Assembly (NCBI GenBank): GCA_003542275.1
Contig: DPKY01000247.1
Location: 1 to 12,346, forward strand
Length of the DNA: 12,346 nucleotides
Origin: Methylococcaceae bacterium
GTDB taxonomy: Bacteria > Pseudomonadota > Gammaproteobacteria > Methylococcales > Methylomonadaceae
Reading direction: 5' to 3'
Shown here: positions 1-9,747 of the stretch, piece by piece
Layout of the letters: every line of letters begins with the position of its first letter
Numbering within the stretch: the first letter of the stretch is position 1
Translations under genes and position numbers: made by a program
The notes under the pieces: generated by a model
The model's input: only the letters and a program-made list of their open reading frames with translations
Told to the model about the DNA's origin: nothing
Databases searched by the model: none

Positions 1-1456
<1,456 letters not shown>

Positions 1457-1485
1457 AACACACTCAAAAATTCCACCGCGCTATT

Positions 1486-1506
1486 TATACTTAAAAAATC
1501 AAGAGG
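1486..1506 (+). promoter_or_regulatory. Possible -10 box and ribosome binding site before the oxidoreductase
   Basis: In the 56-base gap after argB there is a TATACT hexamer (1486-1491) resembling a sigma-70 -10 box. AGAGG (1502-1506) lies six bases before the ATG at 1513 and is a clear Shine-Dalgarno sequence. No good -35 hexamer lies 16-18 bases upstream of the TATACT, so the promoter half of this call is weak; the ribosome binding site is solid. Confidence 0.3.
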
Positions 1507-1512
1507 TTACCC

Positions 1513-2511
1513 ATGAAAGCCATTGTTATGACCGCCACGGGCGCCAGCCACCTTCTCACTGAGCAAACCCTCCCCGAGCCGGCTCTCACGCAAGCAACGC
1601 AGGTGAAAGTGCGTTTGCACGCCGCTGGCGTCAATCCCGTTGATACCAAAATACGTCGCAATGGCCTCTTTTATCCTAACGCGTCATTGCCCGCCGTGCT
1701 GGGATGTGACGGCGCGGGCGAAATTGTTGAAGTGGGCGCAGAAGTGCATCACGTCAAAGTAGGTGACAAGGTCTGGTTTTGTCATGGCGGGCTTGGGCGT
1801 GAGCAAGGTAATTACGCACAATACAATGTCATGGATGCGCGTTGGGTGAGTGCCATGCCAAAATCCGTGTCTTTTGACACCGCTGGCGCGGCGCCTTTAG
1901 TGTTAATTACGGCGTGGAATGCGTTATTTGAACGCGGCAATGTGCAAGCGGGGCAAACGGTACTCATTCATGCAGGCGCGGGTGGCGTAGGCCACGTGGC
2001 CATTCAACTTGCAAAGATAGCGGGTGCGCGAGTGATAACAACCGTCAGCTCGCAAGAGAAAGCCGATTTTGTCAAATCGCTTGGCGCCGACGACGTGATT
2101 TTCTATCACACCAGCAACATCACCGATGAAGTGAATCGCTTAACCCAGCAACAAGGCGCCGATGTTGTACTTGATACAGTAGGTCAAGATGTTTTTAAAC
2201 TTAGCATTGGCTGTACGGCACATTTTGGGCGACTCATCACCCTTTTAGATGCGTCGCATTTGGATTTGAGTGAAGCACGTATGCGGAATTTATTGATTGG
2301 CTTTGAGCTCATGCTCACGCCCATGTTGCGCGACCTCCACGCCGCGCGTGATAAACACGTCGAACTCCTCAAAAAATGCGCTGATTTGATTGACAAAGGC
2401 GTTTTACGCATTCATGTCAGTGACGTCATGTCGTTAGATAAAGCCGCCTACGCTCATGATGTCATTGAAGCAGGTCATGTCACAGGCAAGCTAGTTCTTT
2501 CCATTCAGTAA
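1513..2511 (+). CDS. Zinc-independent quinone oxidoreductase / zeta-crystallin-like MDR dehydrogenase
   Basis: A 332-residue medium-chain dehydrogenase/reductase, probably a cytoplasmic NADPH-dependent reductase of quinones or other activated carbonyl compounds. The N-terminal catalytic GroES-like domain covers about residues 1-125, with AAGVNPVDTKIRRN at 37-50 and LGCDGAGEIVEVG at 63-75. The Rossmann domain follows, with the nucleotide loop HAGAGGVGHVAIQLAK (153-168). The position where zinc alcohol dehydrogenases carry a catalytic Cys reads GVNPVD, with no Cys, and the four-Cys structural zinc loop is absent. This fits the zinc-less quinone oxidoreductase branch despite the usual database label of zinc-binding dehydrogenase. 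The substrate cannot be told from sequence. The start is supported by AGAGG six bases upstream. The 26-base gap to the transporter leaves co-transcription possible. Some 5' stretches are richer in G+C than argB. Confidence 0.88.
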   Translation: MKAIVMTATGASHLLTEQTLPEPALTQATQVKVRLHAAGVNPVDTKIRRNGLFYPNASLPAVLGCDGAGEIVEVGAEVHHVKVGDKVWFCHGGLGREQGNYAQYNVMDARWVSAMPKSVSFDTAGAAPLVLITAWNALFERGNVQAGQTVLIHAGAGGVGHVAIQLAKIAGARVITTVSSQEKADFVKSLGADDVIFYHTSNITDEVNRLTQQQGADVVLDTVGQDVFKLSIGCTAHFGRLITLLDASHLDLSEARMRNLLIGFELMLTPMLRDLHAARDKHVELLKKCADLIDKGVLRIHVSDVMSLDKAAYAHDVIEAGHVTGKLVLSIQ

Positions 2512-2537
2512 GATACAAGACGAGCGTTTATTTAAAG

Positions 2538-4166
2538 ATGTTTGATTTTCTTGACAAAAAACACACGATTGCAGGCAAGGGCTTTAATCGTTGGCTCATG
2601 CCCCCTGCTGCCTTAGCGGTGCATTTATGCATTGGCATGGCGTATGGTTTTTCTGTTTTTTGGCTACCGCTTTCAAAAGCGCTAGGCATTAAGCAAAGTC
2701 TCGCTTGCCCTGCGGAAGTGAATTTTTTTGCAGAATTGTTTATCACCACCTGTGACTGGAAAATTTCCACGCTCGGCTGGATGTACACCCTGTTTTTTGT
2801 TTTTTTAGGCTCTTCAGCGGCGTTATGGGGCGGCTGGCTTGAGCACGTTGGGCCGCGTCGCGCGGGCGTGGTGAGTACCCTGTGCTGGTGCGGTGGGATG
2901 CTCCTCTCTGCACTGGGCATTTATCTTCACCAATTTTGGCTCATGCTGCTGGGGTCGGGCGTCATTGGTGGGATTGGTCTTGGGCTAGGTTATATTTCAC
3001 CCGTGTCGATGCTCATCAAATGGTTCCCCGATAAACGCGGCATGGCAACGGGCATGGCCATTATGGGATTTGGCGGGGGCGCAATGATTGGCTCACCGCT
3101 CGCTACGCTTTTGATGGGGCATTTTGCGACGGAAACGGACGTGGGCGTGATGCAAACATTTATCACCATGGCCGGCATTTATTTTATATTTATGCTAGGC
3201 GGTTCGCTGACTTATCGCCTACCTGTGTCTGGCTGGCATCCAGCGCACTGGCACCCCTCAACGCCACGCACACATAAAAAAATGGTCACGCCTCATCACG
3301 TTCACGTCAAAAACATTTTTAAAATCAAACAATTTTGGTTGCTGTGGGGCGCACTGTGCATGAATATCAGCGCCGGTATTGGCGTCATTGGGATGTCCTC
3401 GCCCATGCTGCAAGAAGTGTTTGGTGGCAAGTTAATTGGCCTAGATAAACCTTACGCGCAACTCGATAAACCCGAACTCGCCGCCATCGCCGCCGTCGCA
3501 GCAGGTTTTACGGCCTTACTGAGTTTATTTAACATTGGCGGGCGCTTTATGTGGGGCAGTTTGTCGGATAAATTGGGGCGTAAATTGACGTTTTTCGTCT
3601 TTTTTGTCGTAGGGGGGGCACTTTATCTCAGTGCCGCGCACAGCGCCTCAACAGGCGATAAGCTTTTTTTTATCGGCGCTATGTGCGTGATTTTGAGTAT
3701 GTACGGCGGGGGCTTTGCCACTGTGCCAGCGTATCTTGCCGATTTATTTGGCACGCAAATGGTGGGTGCTATTCACGGCAGGCTGTTGAGCGCATGGGCT
3801 ACCGCAGGCATTTTAGGGCCTGTGATTGTCAATTATATGCGTGATTATCAACTCGGTTTAGGCCTACCACGCGAGCAAGTTTACAATCAAACACTATGGA
3901 TTTTGGCGAGTCTTTTAATGATTGGCCTGGTGTGTAATTTACTGATTTCCCCTGTTGCTGAAAAATGGTTTATGTCCCCTCAAGAATTGGCAACAGAAAA
4001 ACACCACGCCCGTGACATCAAACATCAAGAAACACTCGGCGCAACGGACGATATGGTCACCTCAACGCCGTTTATTTGGGTGTTACTGGCTTGGAGCGTT
4101 GTCGCTTGCCCACTGGCATGGGGCATTTACAAAACACTGGGCAATGTTCGGCAATTTTTTATTTAA
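2538..4166 (+). CDS. OFA-family MFS transporter with enlarged loops
   Basis: An inner-membrane transporter of 542 residues in the major facilitator superfamily. It resembles the oxalate/formate antiporter (OFA) family through the stretch from GLGLGYISPVSM (147-158) and KWFPDKRGMATG (161-172) to GFGGGAMIGSPLA (177-189), and through the motif-A-like SLSDKLGRK (341-349) in the C-terminal half. The substrate, probably a small carboxylate, is not determinable. It is far longer than E. coli YhjX (about 400). Extra length lies in three places: a loop after the first membrane segment with Cys57 and Cys72; a central loop with seven His between 234 and 256; and a C-terminal extension (about 474-542) ending in one further hydrophobic segment (512-533), a possible thirteenth helix. 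No good Shine-Dalgarno sequence precedes the ATG, so the exact start is less certain than the identity. Confidence 0.85.
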   Translation: MFDFLDKKHTIAGKGFNRWLMPPAALAVHLCIGMAYGFSVFWLPLSKALGIKQSLACPAEVNFFAELFITTCDWKISTLGWMYTLFFVFLGSSAALWGGWLEHVGPRRAGVVSTLCWCGGMLLSALGIYLHQFWLMLLGSGVIGGIGLGLGYISPVSMLIKWFPDKRGMATGMAIMGFGGGAMIGSPLATLLMGHFATETDVGVMQTFITMAGIYFIFMLGGSLTYRLPVSGWHPAHWHPSTPRTHKKMVTPHHVHVKNIFKIKQFWLLWGALCMNISAGIGVIGMSSPMLQEVFGGKLIGLDKPYAQLDKPELAAIAAVAAGFTALLSLFNIGGRFMWGSLSDKLGRKLTFFVFFVVGGALYLSAAHSASTGDKLFFIGAMCVILSMYGGGFATVPAYLADLFGTQMVGAIHGRLLSAWATAGILGPVIVNYMRDYQLGLGLPREQVYNQTLWILASLLMIGLVCNLLISPVAEKWFMSPQELATEKHHARDIKHQETLGATDDMVTSTPFIWVLLAWSVVACPLAWGIYKTLGNVRQFFI

Positions 4167-4220
4167 TACCGCAATCGTCATCGACGTCTCTTTTTTCAAG
4201 CTATAAGGAAACCCATTCTC

Positions 4221-7019
4221 ATGGAAAAAACTTACTCACCACACGCTATTGAACAACGTTGGTACCAAACGTGGGAAGCGAAACATTATTTTGCACCCAG
4301 CGGCAAAGGCGAGCCTTATTGCATCATGATTCCCCCGCCCAATGTCACGGGCAGTCTGCACATGGGCCATGCGTTTCAAGATACGATTATGGACGCCCTC
4401 ACACGCTATCATCGCATGAAAGGTTGCAATACTCTTTGGCAAGCGGGCACAGACCACGCGGGGATTGCCACGCAGATGGTCGTTGAGCGTTTATGCAATG
4501 CCGAAGGGAAAACGCGCCACGATTTTGGGCGTGAAAAATTTATCGAAAAAGTATGGGAATGGAAAGAAGAATCGGGCGGTACCATCACTCGTCAGCTGCG
4601 GCGTATGGGTGCGTCGCTGGACTGGTCACGCGAGCGTTTTACCATGGACGAGGGAATGTCGCGTGCCGTGCAAGACGTTTTTATTGAGCTGTACCGTGAA
4701 GGCTTAATTTATCGCGGTAAACGCCTTGTTAACTGGGACCCTGTTTTACACACTGCCGTATCGGATTTGGAAGTTTTATCTGAGGAAGAAAACGGTTTTA
4801 TGTGGCATTTGCGCTACCCACTGTCAAACGGCCAAGGGCATTTAATTGTTGCGACAACACGTCCAGAAACGTTGCTTGGTGATGCGGCAGTGGCTATCAA
4901 TCCAACAGACGAACGTTATCAACATTTGTTGGGTGAATTGGTGGAATTGCCGCTCACTGGTCGTCGAATTCCCATTATTGCTGATGATTACGTTGACGCT
5001 GAATTTGGCACAGGTTGCGTGAAAATTACGCCTGCGCATGATTTCAATGATTACGACGTGTGGACGCGCCATCGTCATCATTCAACCATTCAAGATTTAC
5101 CACACGGCGGTTTGATTAACATTTTCAGTGTGAATGCCAGCATAACAGATGAAAATTTAATTCCTGAAAAATATCGCGGTTTAGACCGTTTTGAAGCACG
5201 AAAACAAATCGTTGCCGATTTAGAAACCGCTGGCTTACTTGAAAAAATCGTTGACCATAAATTGATGGTACCACGCGGTGACCGCAGTCAAAGCGTCATT
5301 GAGCCCTTTCTCACTGATCAATGGTATGTCAAAGTCGCGCCACTGGCTGAACCGGCGATTAAAGCCGTTGAAGACGGCGACATCAAGTTTGTGCCCGACA
5401 ACTGGAAAAACACTTATTTTGATTGGATGCGCAATATTCAAGACTGGTGTATCTCGCGGCAAATTTGGTGGGGTCATCGCATTCCAGCGTGGTATGACAA
5501 TAAAGGTAACGTGTACGTTGGCAAATCAGAAACTGAAATCCGCGAAAAACACCATTTACCCGCCGATTACGTTTTAAAACAAGATGAAGATGTTTTAGAT
5601 ACCTGGTTTTCGTCAGCGCTTTGGCCGTTTTCAACTTTAGGTTGGGACGGCACAAATGAACCTGATTATTTGAAAACGTTTTATCCAACTAGCGTACTTG
5701 TCACCGGCTTTGACATCATTTTCTTCTGGGTAGCGAGAATGATTATGATGGGCCTCAAGTTTCGTGGCGCTGTTCCCTTCAAAGAAGTGTATATTCATGG
5801 TCTTGTGCGTGACGCTGAAGGGCAAAAAATGTCGAAATCAAAAGGCAACGTGCTTGATCCTATCGATATTATTGACGGCATTGATTTAGAAAGCCTCGTC
5901 GCAAAACGCACGGCGGGCATGATGCAGCCGCATCTACAGAAAAAAATTGAACAAGCCACGCGCAAACAATTTCCCGAGGGTATTCAATCTTACGGTACCG
6001 ATGCGCTACGCTTTACGTTTGCGTCACTGGCCTCAACGGGACGTGATATTCGCTTTGATTTAGCGCGAACCGAAGGTTACCGCAATTTTTGCAATAAACT
6101 CTGGAATGCGGCGCGTTATGTGCTTATGAATACAGAAGAGCAGGATTGTGGCTTAACGGGCAAATGTGAATTTTCACAAGTGGACAATTGGATTATTTCG
6201 CGCCTAAATCAAGTGATGGCCACTACGGGTCACGCTATTGACCATTATCGTTTTGATTTAGCGGCGCACGCGCTCTACGAATTTACTTGGAATGAATACT
6301 GCGATTGGTATTTAGAACTGGCAAAAGTGTCGTTGCAATCAGACAATGAAAATCTGCAACGCGGCACGCGCAAAACGCTGTTACACGTCCTCGAAACGAT
6401 ATTGCGTTTAGCACATCCAATCATGCCTTTTATTACCGAAGAAATTTGGCAACGCGTAGCTCCTCTTGCCGGCGTGCAGGGTGACACCATTATGTTGCAA
6501 GCCTATCCTCTTGCCGATGAATCGCAAATTGATGCGTCAGCCATTGAAACAACAGATTGGCTAATGGCCGTCATTTTAGGTGTGCGTCGTATTCGTGGGG
6601 AGATGAATATTGCACCAAGCAAACCCCTGCCCGTTTTACTCAAAAATGGCTCGCCCACTGATGCACAGCGCCTTGAAATCAATCGCGTTTATCTACAAAA
6701 ATTAGCGCGACTCGACACCATGACCTGGCTGACAGAAAACGAGAGTGCGCCTGAATCGGCCATTGCGTTGGTGGGTGAGATGCAGATTCTCATCCCGATG
6801 GCGGGGTTAATTGACAAAACCGCTGAACTAGCGCGTCTTGACAAAGAAATTCAAAAAATACGCAATGATTTACCGCGTGTTGAGGGGAAATTAAATAACC
6901 CTGCGTTCGTCGATAAAGCCCCCGCTGAAGTGCTAGAGAAAGAGCGAGCAAAACTCGCTGAAATGCAATCGCTACTGAGCAATCTGCAAACCCAACACGC
7001 CAAAATTAGTGCGCTCTAA
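4221..7019 (+). CDS. valS: Valyl-tRNA synthetase
   Basis: Charges tRNA-Val with valine in the cytoplasm and edits mischarged threonine. The 932 residues (E. coli 951) align by eye with E. coli ValS along the whole length. The class I signatures are HMGH (47-50) and KMSKS (536-540). The CP1 editing domain spans roughly 200-335, with [10 protein letters not shown] at 212-221 and [17 protein letters not shown] around 262-278. [10 protein letters not shown] (from about 416) and [11 protein letters not shown] (about 455) complete the catalytic core. The anticodon-binding domain is about 640-800, and the C-terminal 70 residues form the charged ValS coiled-coil arm. AAGGAA (4205-4210) lies ten bases before the ATG and supports the start. 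In many gammaproteobacteria valS follows pepA and holC; here it follows an MFS transporter. It converges on dsbD with nine bases between stops. Confidence 0.98.
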   Translation: MEKTYSPHAIEQRWYQTWEAKHYFAPSGKGEPYCIMIPPPNVTGSLHMGHAFQDTIMDALTRYHRMKGCNTLWQAGTDHAGIATQMVVERLCNAEGKTRHDFGREKFIEKVWEWKEESGGTITRQLRRMGASLDWSRERFTMDEGMSRAVQDVFIELYREGLIYRGKRLVNWDPVLHTAVSDLEVLSEEENGFMWHLRYPLSNGQGHLIVATTRPETLLGDAAVAINPTDERYQHLLGELVELPLTGRRIPIIADDYVDAEFGTGCVKITPAHDFNDYDVWTRHRHHSTIQDLPHGGLINIFSVNASITDENLIPEKYRGLDRFEARKQIVADLETAGLLEKIVDHKLMVPRGDRSQSVIEPFLTDQWYVKVAPLAEPAIKAVEDGDIKFVPDNWKNTYFDWMRNIQDWCISRQIWWGHRIPAWYDNKGNVYVGKSETEIREKHHLPADYVLKQDEDVLDTWFSSALWPFSTLGWDGTNEPDYLKTFYPTSVLVTGFDIIFFWVARMIMMGLKFRGAVPFKEVYIHGLVRDAEGQKMSKSKGNVLDPIDIIDGIDLESLVAKRTAGMMQPHLQKKIEQATRKQFPEGIQSYGTDALRFTFASLASTGRDIRFDLARTEGYRNFCNKLWNAARYVLMNTEEQDCGLTGKCEFSQVDNWIISRLNQVMATTGHAIDHYRFDLAAHALYEFTWNEYCDWYLELAKVSLQSDNENLQRGTRKTLLHVLETILRLAHPIMPFITEEIWQRVAPLAGVQGDTIMLQAYPLADESQIDASAIETTDWLMAVILGVRRIRGEMNIAPSKPLPVLLKNGSPTDAQRLEINRVYLQKLARLDTMTWLTENESAPESAIALVGEMQILIPMAGLIDKTAELARLDKEIQKIRNDLPRVEGKLNNPAFVDKAPAEVLEKERAKLAEMQSLLSNLQTQHAKISAL

Positions 7020-7026
7020 CACGCAC
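7009..7026 (-). terminator. Possible terminator hairpin shared by the valS and dsbD 3' ends
   Basis: GTGCG (7009-7013) pairs with CGCAC (7022-7026) around an eight-base loop containing the valS stop codon. Read on the minus strand, the stem can gain G-U pairs inside and outside and is followed by TAATTTT, so it may end dsbD transcription inside the valS 3' end. On the plus strand no T run follows. The stem is short, so this is a modest call. Confidence 0.35.
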
Positions 7027-7028
7027 CG

Positions 7029-8846
7029 TTAACGCAAAGCAGGACGTAGCGAAGCAAGAAATGTCGCTGCGTCTTGATAGCCAATCACACGATGCGCCGT
7101 TGCCTCTTGCTGATGCGTGAAAAATAATACCGCCGGCGGCCCCACCAAATTAAAGTGCGCAAGCAACGCTTGATTCTCCTGCGAATTTTCTGTCACATCC
7201 GCTTGCAACAACATCACATTAGCCAGCGCTTCTTTAACGCGATTATCTGTAAAAGTTTGCGTTTCCATTTCTTTGCAAGCAATACACCAATCAGCATAAA
7301 AATCGAGCATGACGCGTTGATTGCGTGCACTGGCTTGCGCTAATTTTGTCTTTAACGCGTCCACGGAATGAATACGCTCAAACACTAAGCCTTGCGTGTG
7401 CGCCGCGCCGCTCCCCTGCAGAGGTTGCAACGGGTTTGTATTGCCTAGGCCCACACCAATGAGCATAAGTGTGCCGCAAATGAGCATAATCACGCCAATC
7501 CCTTTCCAAAACATTTGCCAAGGTGTTCGTGTCGTGGGCAAATTCTCAAGTGCATTAAGGTAAATAGCAGGAATAATAAACCATGTTCCCCATAAAAATA
7601 ACGTCACCCAAGCCGGTAAAATACGACTCAACAGCCAAATGGCCATGCCCAACATGAGCACGCCAAAACTTTTTTTAATGGTATTGAGCCACTCCCCAGC
7701 TTTAGGTAGATACCATTGCGCTGAGACGCCCAGCAGCAATAGCGGCAACCCCATACCCAAGCCAAGCATAAATAACGCACTGCCACCCAGTAGCACATCC
7801 CCCGTTTGACCAATGTAAATCAGTGCGCCAGCAAGTGGCGGCGCCACACACGGCCCGACAATTAACGCAGATAAGGCACCCATCATTGCCGCGCTGGCAA
7901 GGTCTTGGTGGTGTTGATGGCTGGCGTGATAGAGTTTGCTGGTCACTTTATCGGGCAAGCCTAGTGAAAAAAAGTCAAACATGGACAACGAAAGCAACAC
8001 AAAAATACTGCTAAAAATACTAATGACCCACGGGTTTTGTGCGGCAATTTGTAAGTTTTGACCAAACAAGGCCGCGAGAATGCCAAAAAACGTGTACATC
8101 AAAGACGACGCGACGACGTAACTTAGCGACAATAAAAACGCTCGATGCGTACCGCGTTGCCCGACAATAATGCCCGACAAAATGGGAATCATCGGAAAAA
8201 TACACGGTGTAAAAGCGAGCAATACACCAAAACCTAAAAAGCTCAACAGCGTCAATGCAAATCGCCCCTGCGCAAGTGTGTTGGCAATCTGCGTGGACGA
8301 AGCTTCACTGCTTTCGCTAGGGAGCGCACTGAGTTGCTGGGCGATGGGCAAGTGTAAAACGACTTCTTTTGTCATGGGTGGATAACACACGCCACGCTCA
8401 GAGCAGCCTTGAAAATTAGCCACTAAGGTGATTGTCTGCTCCCCAGACGCTTCGCGGCGTAGCGGCACCTCAAAATTCAAGCCATCATAGAAAATTTCGA
8501 CTTGCCCAAACGCTTCATCGTCTCTTGGCAAACCGTTGGGCATCACATAATCGCCCAGCGCCACGCCCTCCGCATCGTGCAAGGCCAGCTTAATTTTCTC
8601 TCGATACAGATAATACGTGGGCGCAATTTCCCAATTAACATAAAGAGTATTACTGTCTTTAACGTGCGCCGAAAACTCAAACGCTTGCTCGGGTTGGAGC
8701 AATTCATCTGAAAATAACGTCAATTTAGCCGTCGACGCGCTACGCACAAGGGATTCAAGCGAATTCTCTGGCTGTTTATCCGCCCAGAGAGGGGCGCTTA
8801 GTCCTAGAGATAACGTTGTAAAAATCAATAAGCAGAAACGAAACAT
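7029..8846 (-). CDS. dsbD: Thiol:disulfide interchange protein DsbD
   Basis: Inner-membrane electron conduit that takes reducing equivalents from cytoplasmic thioredoxin and passes them to periplasmic partners such as DsbC and the cytochrome c maturation thioredoxin. From the ATG at 8846 it has 605 residues. A signal peptide occupies about 1-22 (ending APLWA). The periplasmic alpha domain carries Cys148 and Cys154 (GCSERGVCYPP). The eight-helix membrane domain has Cys215 (FTPCIFP) and Cys333 (VGPCVAPP), and the C-terminal thioredoxin-like domain has Cys521-Ile-Ala-Cys524 (YADWCIACKE). All six redox Cys of the family are present, with spacing near that of E. coli. An in-frame GTG at 8861 would add five residues; the ATG is preferred because the signal peptide then starts normally (MFRF). 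It overlaps cutA by 22 bases, suggesting translational coupling; the upstream ribosome site (TGGATAA) is weak. Confidence 0.96.
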   Translation of the reverse strand: MFRFCLLIFTTLSLGLSAPLWADKQPENSLESLVRSASTAKLTLFSDELLQPEQAFEFSAHVKDSNTLYVNWEIAPTYYLYREKIKLALHDAEGVALGDYVMPNGLPRDDEAFGQVEIFYDGLNFEVPLRREASGEQTITLVANFQGCSERGVCYPPMTKEVVLHLPIAQQLSALPSESSEASSTQIANTLAQGRFALTLLSFLGFGVLLAFTPCIFPMIPILSGIIVGQRGTHRAFLLSLSYVVASSLMYTFFGILAALFGQNLQIAAQNPWVISIFSSIFVLLSLSMFDFFSLGLPDKVTSKLYHASHQHHQDLASAAMMGALSALIVGPCVAPPLAGALIYIGQTGDVLLGGSALFMLGLGMGLPLLLLGVSAQWYLPKAGEWLNTIKKSFGVLMLGMAIWLLSRILPAWVTLFLWGTWFIIPAIYLNALENLPTTRTPWQMFWKGIGVIMLICGTLMLIGVGLGNTNPLQPLQGSGAAHTQGLVFERIHSVDALKTKLAQASARNQRVMLDFYADWCIACKEMETQTFTDNRVKEALANVMLLQADVTENSQENQALLAHFNLVGPPAVLFFTHQQEATAHRVIGYQDAATFLASLRPALR

Positions 8847-9157
8847 GAGCGAGTTATCCACTGTAAATAATCAGGTAAACCGCGTTCAATAGATAACGCG
8901 ATAATTTCGGGTACATCGTAGGGGTGATGTTGCTTAATAAAGGCTTCAATGCGAGCGTAATGCACAGCAGGCGCTTTAATGAGCAACAGTTGCTCTTGCG
9001 CCTTGTCAATGCGCCCTTCCCACGCATAAATAGACGTGATGGTGGGCAGAAGATTCACGCAAGCCGCTAACTGTTGCTCAACAAGCTGCTGTGCGCACTG
9101 CGTTGCTCTCTCAACATCGGGAAACGTACATAAAATAACGTGATGGACGCTTGTCAT
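8825..9157 (-). CDS. cutA: Divalent-cation tolerance protein CutA
   Basis: Small trimeric cytoplasmic protein of the CutA1 family, linked in E. coli to copper and other divalent metal tolerance; its molecular role is still unclear. At 110 residues it is full length. Conserved features are the first strand ending in Cys10 (VILCTFPD), LAACVNLLP with Cys33 (30-38), the YAWEG motif (44-48), HHPYDVPEI (77-85) and YLQWI (97-101). Cys10, Cys33 and His78 correspond by eye to E. coli Cys16, Cys39 and His84, residues discussed as metal ligands. The order cutA then dsbD is the same as in E. coli and related bacteria. The ATG lacks a Shine-Dalgarno sequence; the leader before it is A/T-rich, but no alternative start fits the family N-terminus better. 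Confidence 0.95.
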   Translation of the reverse strand: MTSVHHVILCTFPDVERATQCAQQLVEQQLAACVNLLPTITSIYAWEGRIDKAQEQLLLIKAPAVHYARIEAFIKQHHPYDVPEIIALSIERGLPDYLQWITRSCFVSAY

Positions 9158-9273
9158 ACGATAAAAATGTGTAAAATAAAGAATGAAAAATCACATTATC
9201 CTAGAAAATAGTCGACATTGCCTTTATATTGTCACTCCACTTCACTTTGTTAATTGCGTTAATTTGGAAAGTT
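9158..9273. promoter_or_regulatory. Divergent intergenic region between cutA and fxsA
   Basis: This 116-base A/T-rich gap must serve both cutA (leftward) and fxsA (rightward). Candidate -10 elements are GATAAT in TAGGATAATG on the minus strand and TATATT (9225-9230) on the plus strand. Neither has a recognisable -35 hexamer at 16-18 bases. TTGTCA at 9229-9234 resembles a -35 box but lacks a matching -10. No operator-like inverted repeat stands out. Promoter presence is inferred mainly from gene orientation. Confidence 0.35.
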
Positions 9274-9699
9274 ATGAAAATTTTTAGCGTGTTGTTTACC
9301 GCCATTGTGGTGATGTCTGTATTGGAGCTCTATGTGCTGATTGCGGTCGGTAGCATTTTGGGCGCATTTGTGACAATTTTATTGGTCATTGCCAGTGCGG
9401 GGCTAGGCTCACATCTGCTTAGAGAGCAAGGTATTGTAACATGGCAGCGTTTTCAAGAAGCACTGGCGCGTCAACAAGTCCCCGCGTATGAGTTGATGGA
9501 AGGTTTTTTAATTTTAGTGGGGGGTGCGCTACTGCTCACACCCGGTTTTATTACTGATGCGCTTGGGCTAATTTGCTTAATCCCAGCGCCGCGAAAATGG
9601 ATAATTAGCGCGGTCATGAAGTATTATTTTATCGTGCCACACGCTGGCGATAAAAGCGTTTTAGAAGGGGAGTTTCGCCGAGAAGATAAGTCAAAATAA
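9274..9699 (+). CDS. fxsA: FxsA family inner-membrane protein
   Basis: A 141-residue integral membrane protein of the FxsA family. In E. coli, extra FxsA relieves the exclusion of phage T7 by the F plasmid; its normal role is unknown. The protein has paired N-terminal hydrophobic segments (about 4-26 and 28-48), a short polar stretch with REQG (50-53) and QRFQEALARQQVP (58-70), and a second hydrophobic pair (about 77-94 and 97-114) around the signature LLLTPGFITDALG (86-98). A charged tail contains EGEF (131-134), like the DGEY of E. coli. The ATG at 9274 is chosen because it matches the family N-terminus and has GGAAAG at 9266-9271. An in-frame TTG at 9229 would add 15 residues but has no ribosome site. 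In E. coli the groES-groEL operon lies next to fxsA; here the convergent neighbour is hldE. Confidence 0.9.
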   Translation: MKIFSVLFTAIVVMSVLELYVLIAVGSILGAFVTILLVIASAGLGSHLLREQGIVTWQRFQEALARQQVPAYELMEGFLILVGGALLLTPGFITDALGLICLIPAPRKWIISAVMKYYFIVPHAGDKSVLEGEFRREDKSK

Positions 9700-9708
9700 A
9701 ACAACGTA

Positions 9709-9730
9709 AGGGCGCCTACACAAGCGCCCT
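9709..9730. terminator. Hairpin between converging fxsA and hldE
   Basis: AGGGCGC (9709-9715) and GCGCCCT (9724-9730) form a perfect seven-base-pair stem with an eight-base loop, nine bases after the fxsA stop and 17 bases beyond the hldE stop. On the minus strand it is followed by a T-rich tail (TACGTTGTTTTATTTT), so it fits best as the hldE terminator. On the plus strand no T run follows, so its use by fxsA is less likely. Confidence 0.6.
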
Positions 9731-9747
9731 CAATGTGCAATAGGCTG

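Noticed and set aside
1561..1860. Higher G+C in the 5' part of the oxidoreductase gene (about 57% by hand count) than in argB (about 41% in sampled lines), suggesting transfer
   Set aside because: Other native-looking genes, for example parts of dsbD, reach similar values, so the difference is within the window's own spread.
2528..2920. Open frame of 130 codons opposite the transporter 5' end
   Set aside because: It is an antisense shadow of the transporter, with no ribosome site or family resemblance.
4176..4196. CGTC-ATC-GACG hairpin followed by six T before valS, a possible terminator or attenuator
   Set aside because: The stem is only four base pairs with a three-base loop, and the T run starts four bases after it. 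It is too weak to call, and no leader peptide with Val codons is evident.
5383..5688. Open frame of 101 codons opposite valS
   Set aside because: It lies opposite a strongly conserved part of valS and has no start signal or recognisable domain.
9229..9273. TTG start giving FxsA 15 extra residues
   Set aside because: It lacks a ribosome binding site, and the extension does not match the FxsA family N-terminus; the ATG at 9274 does.
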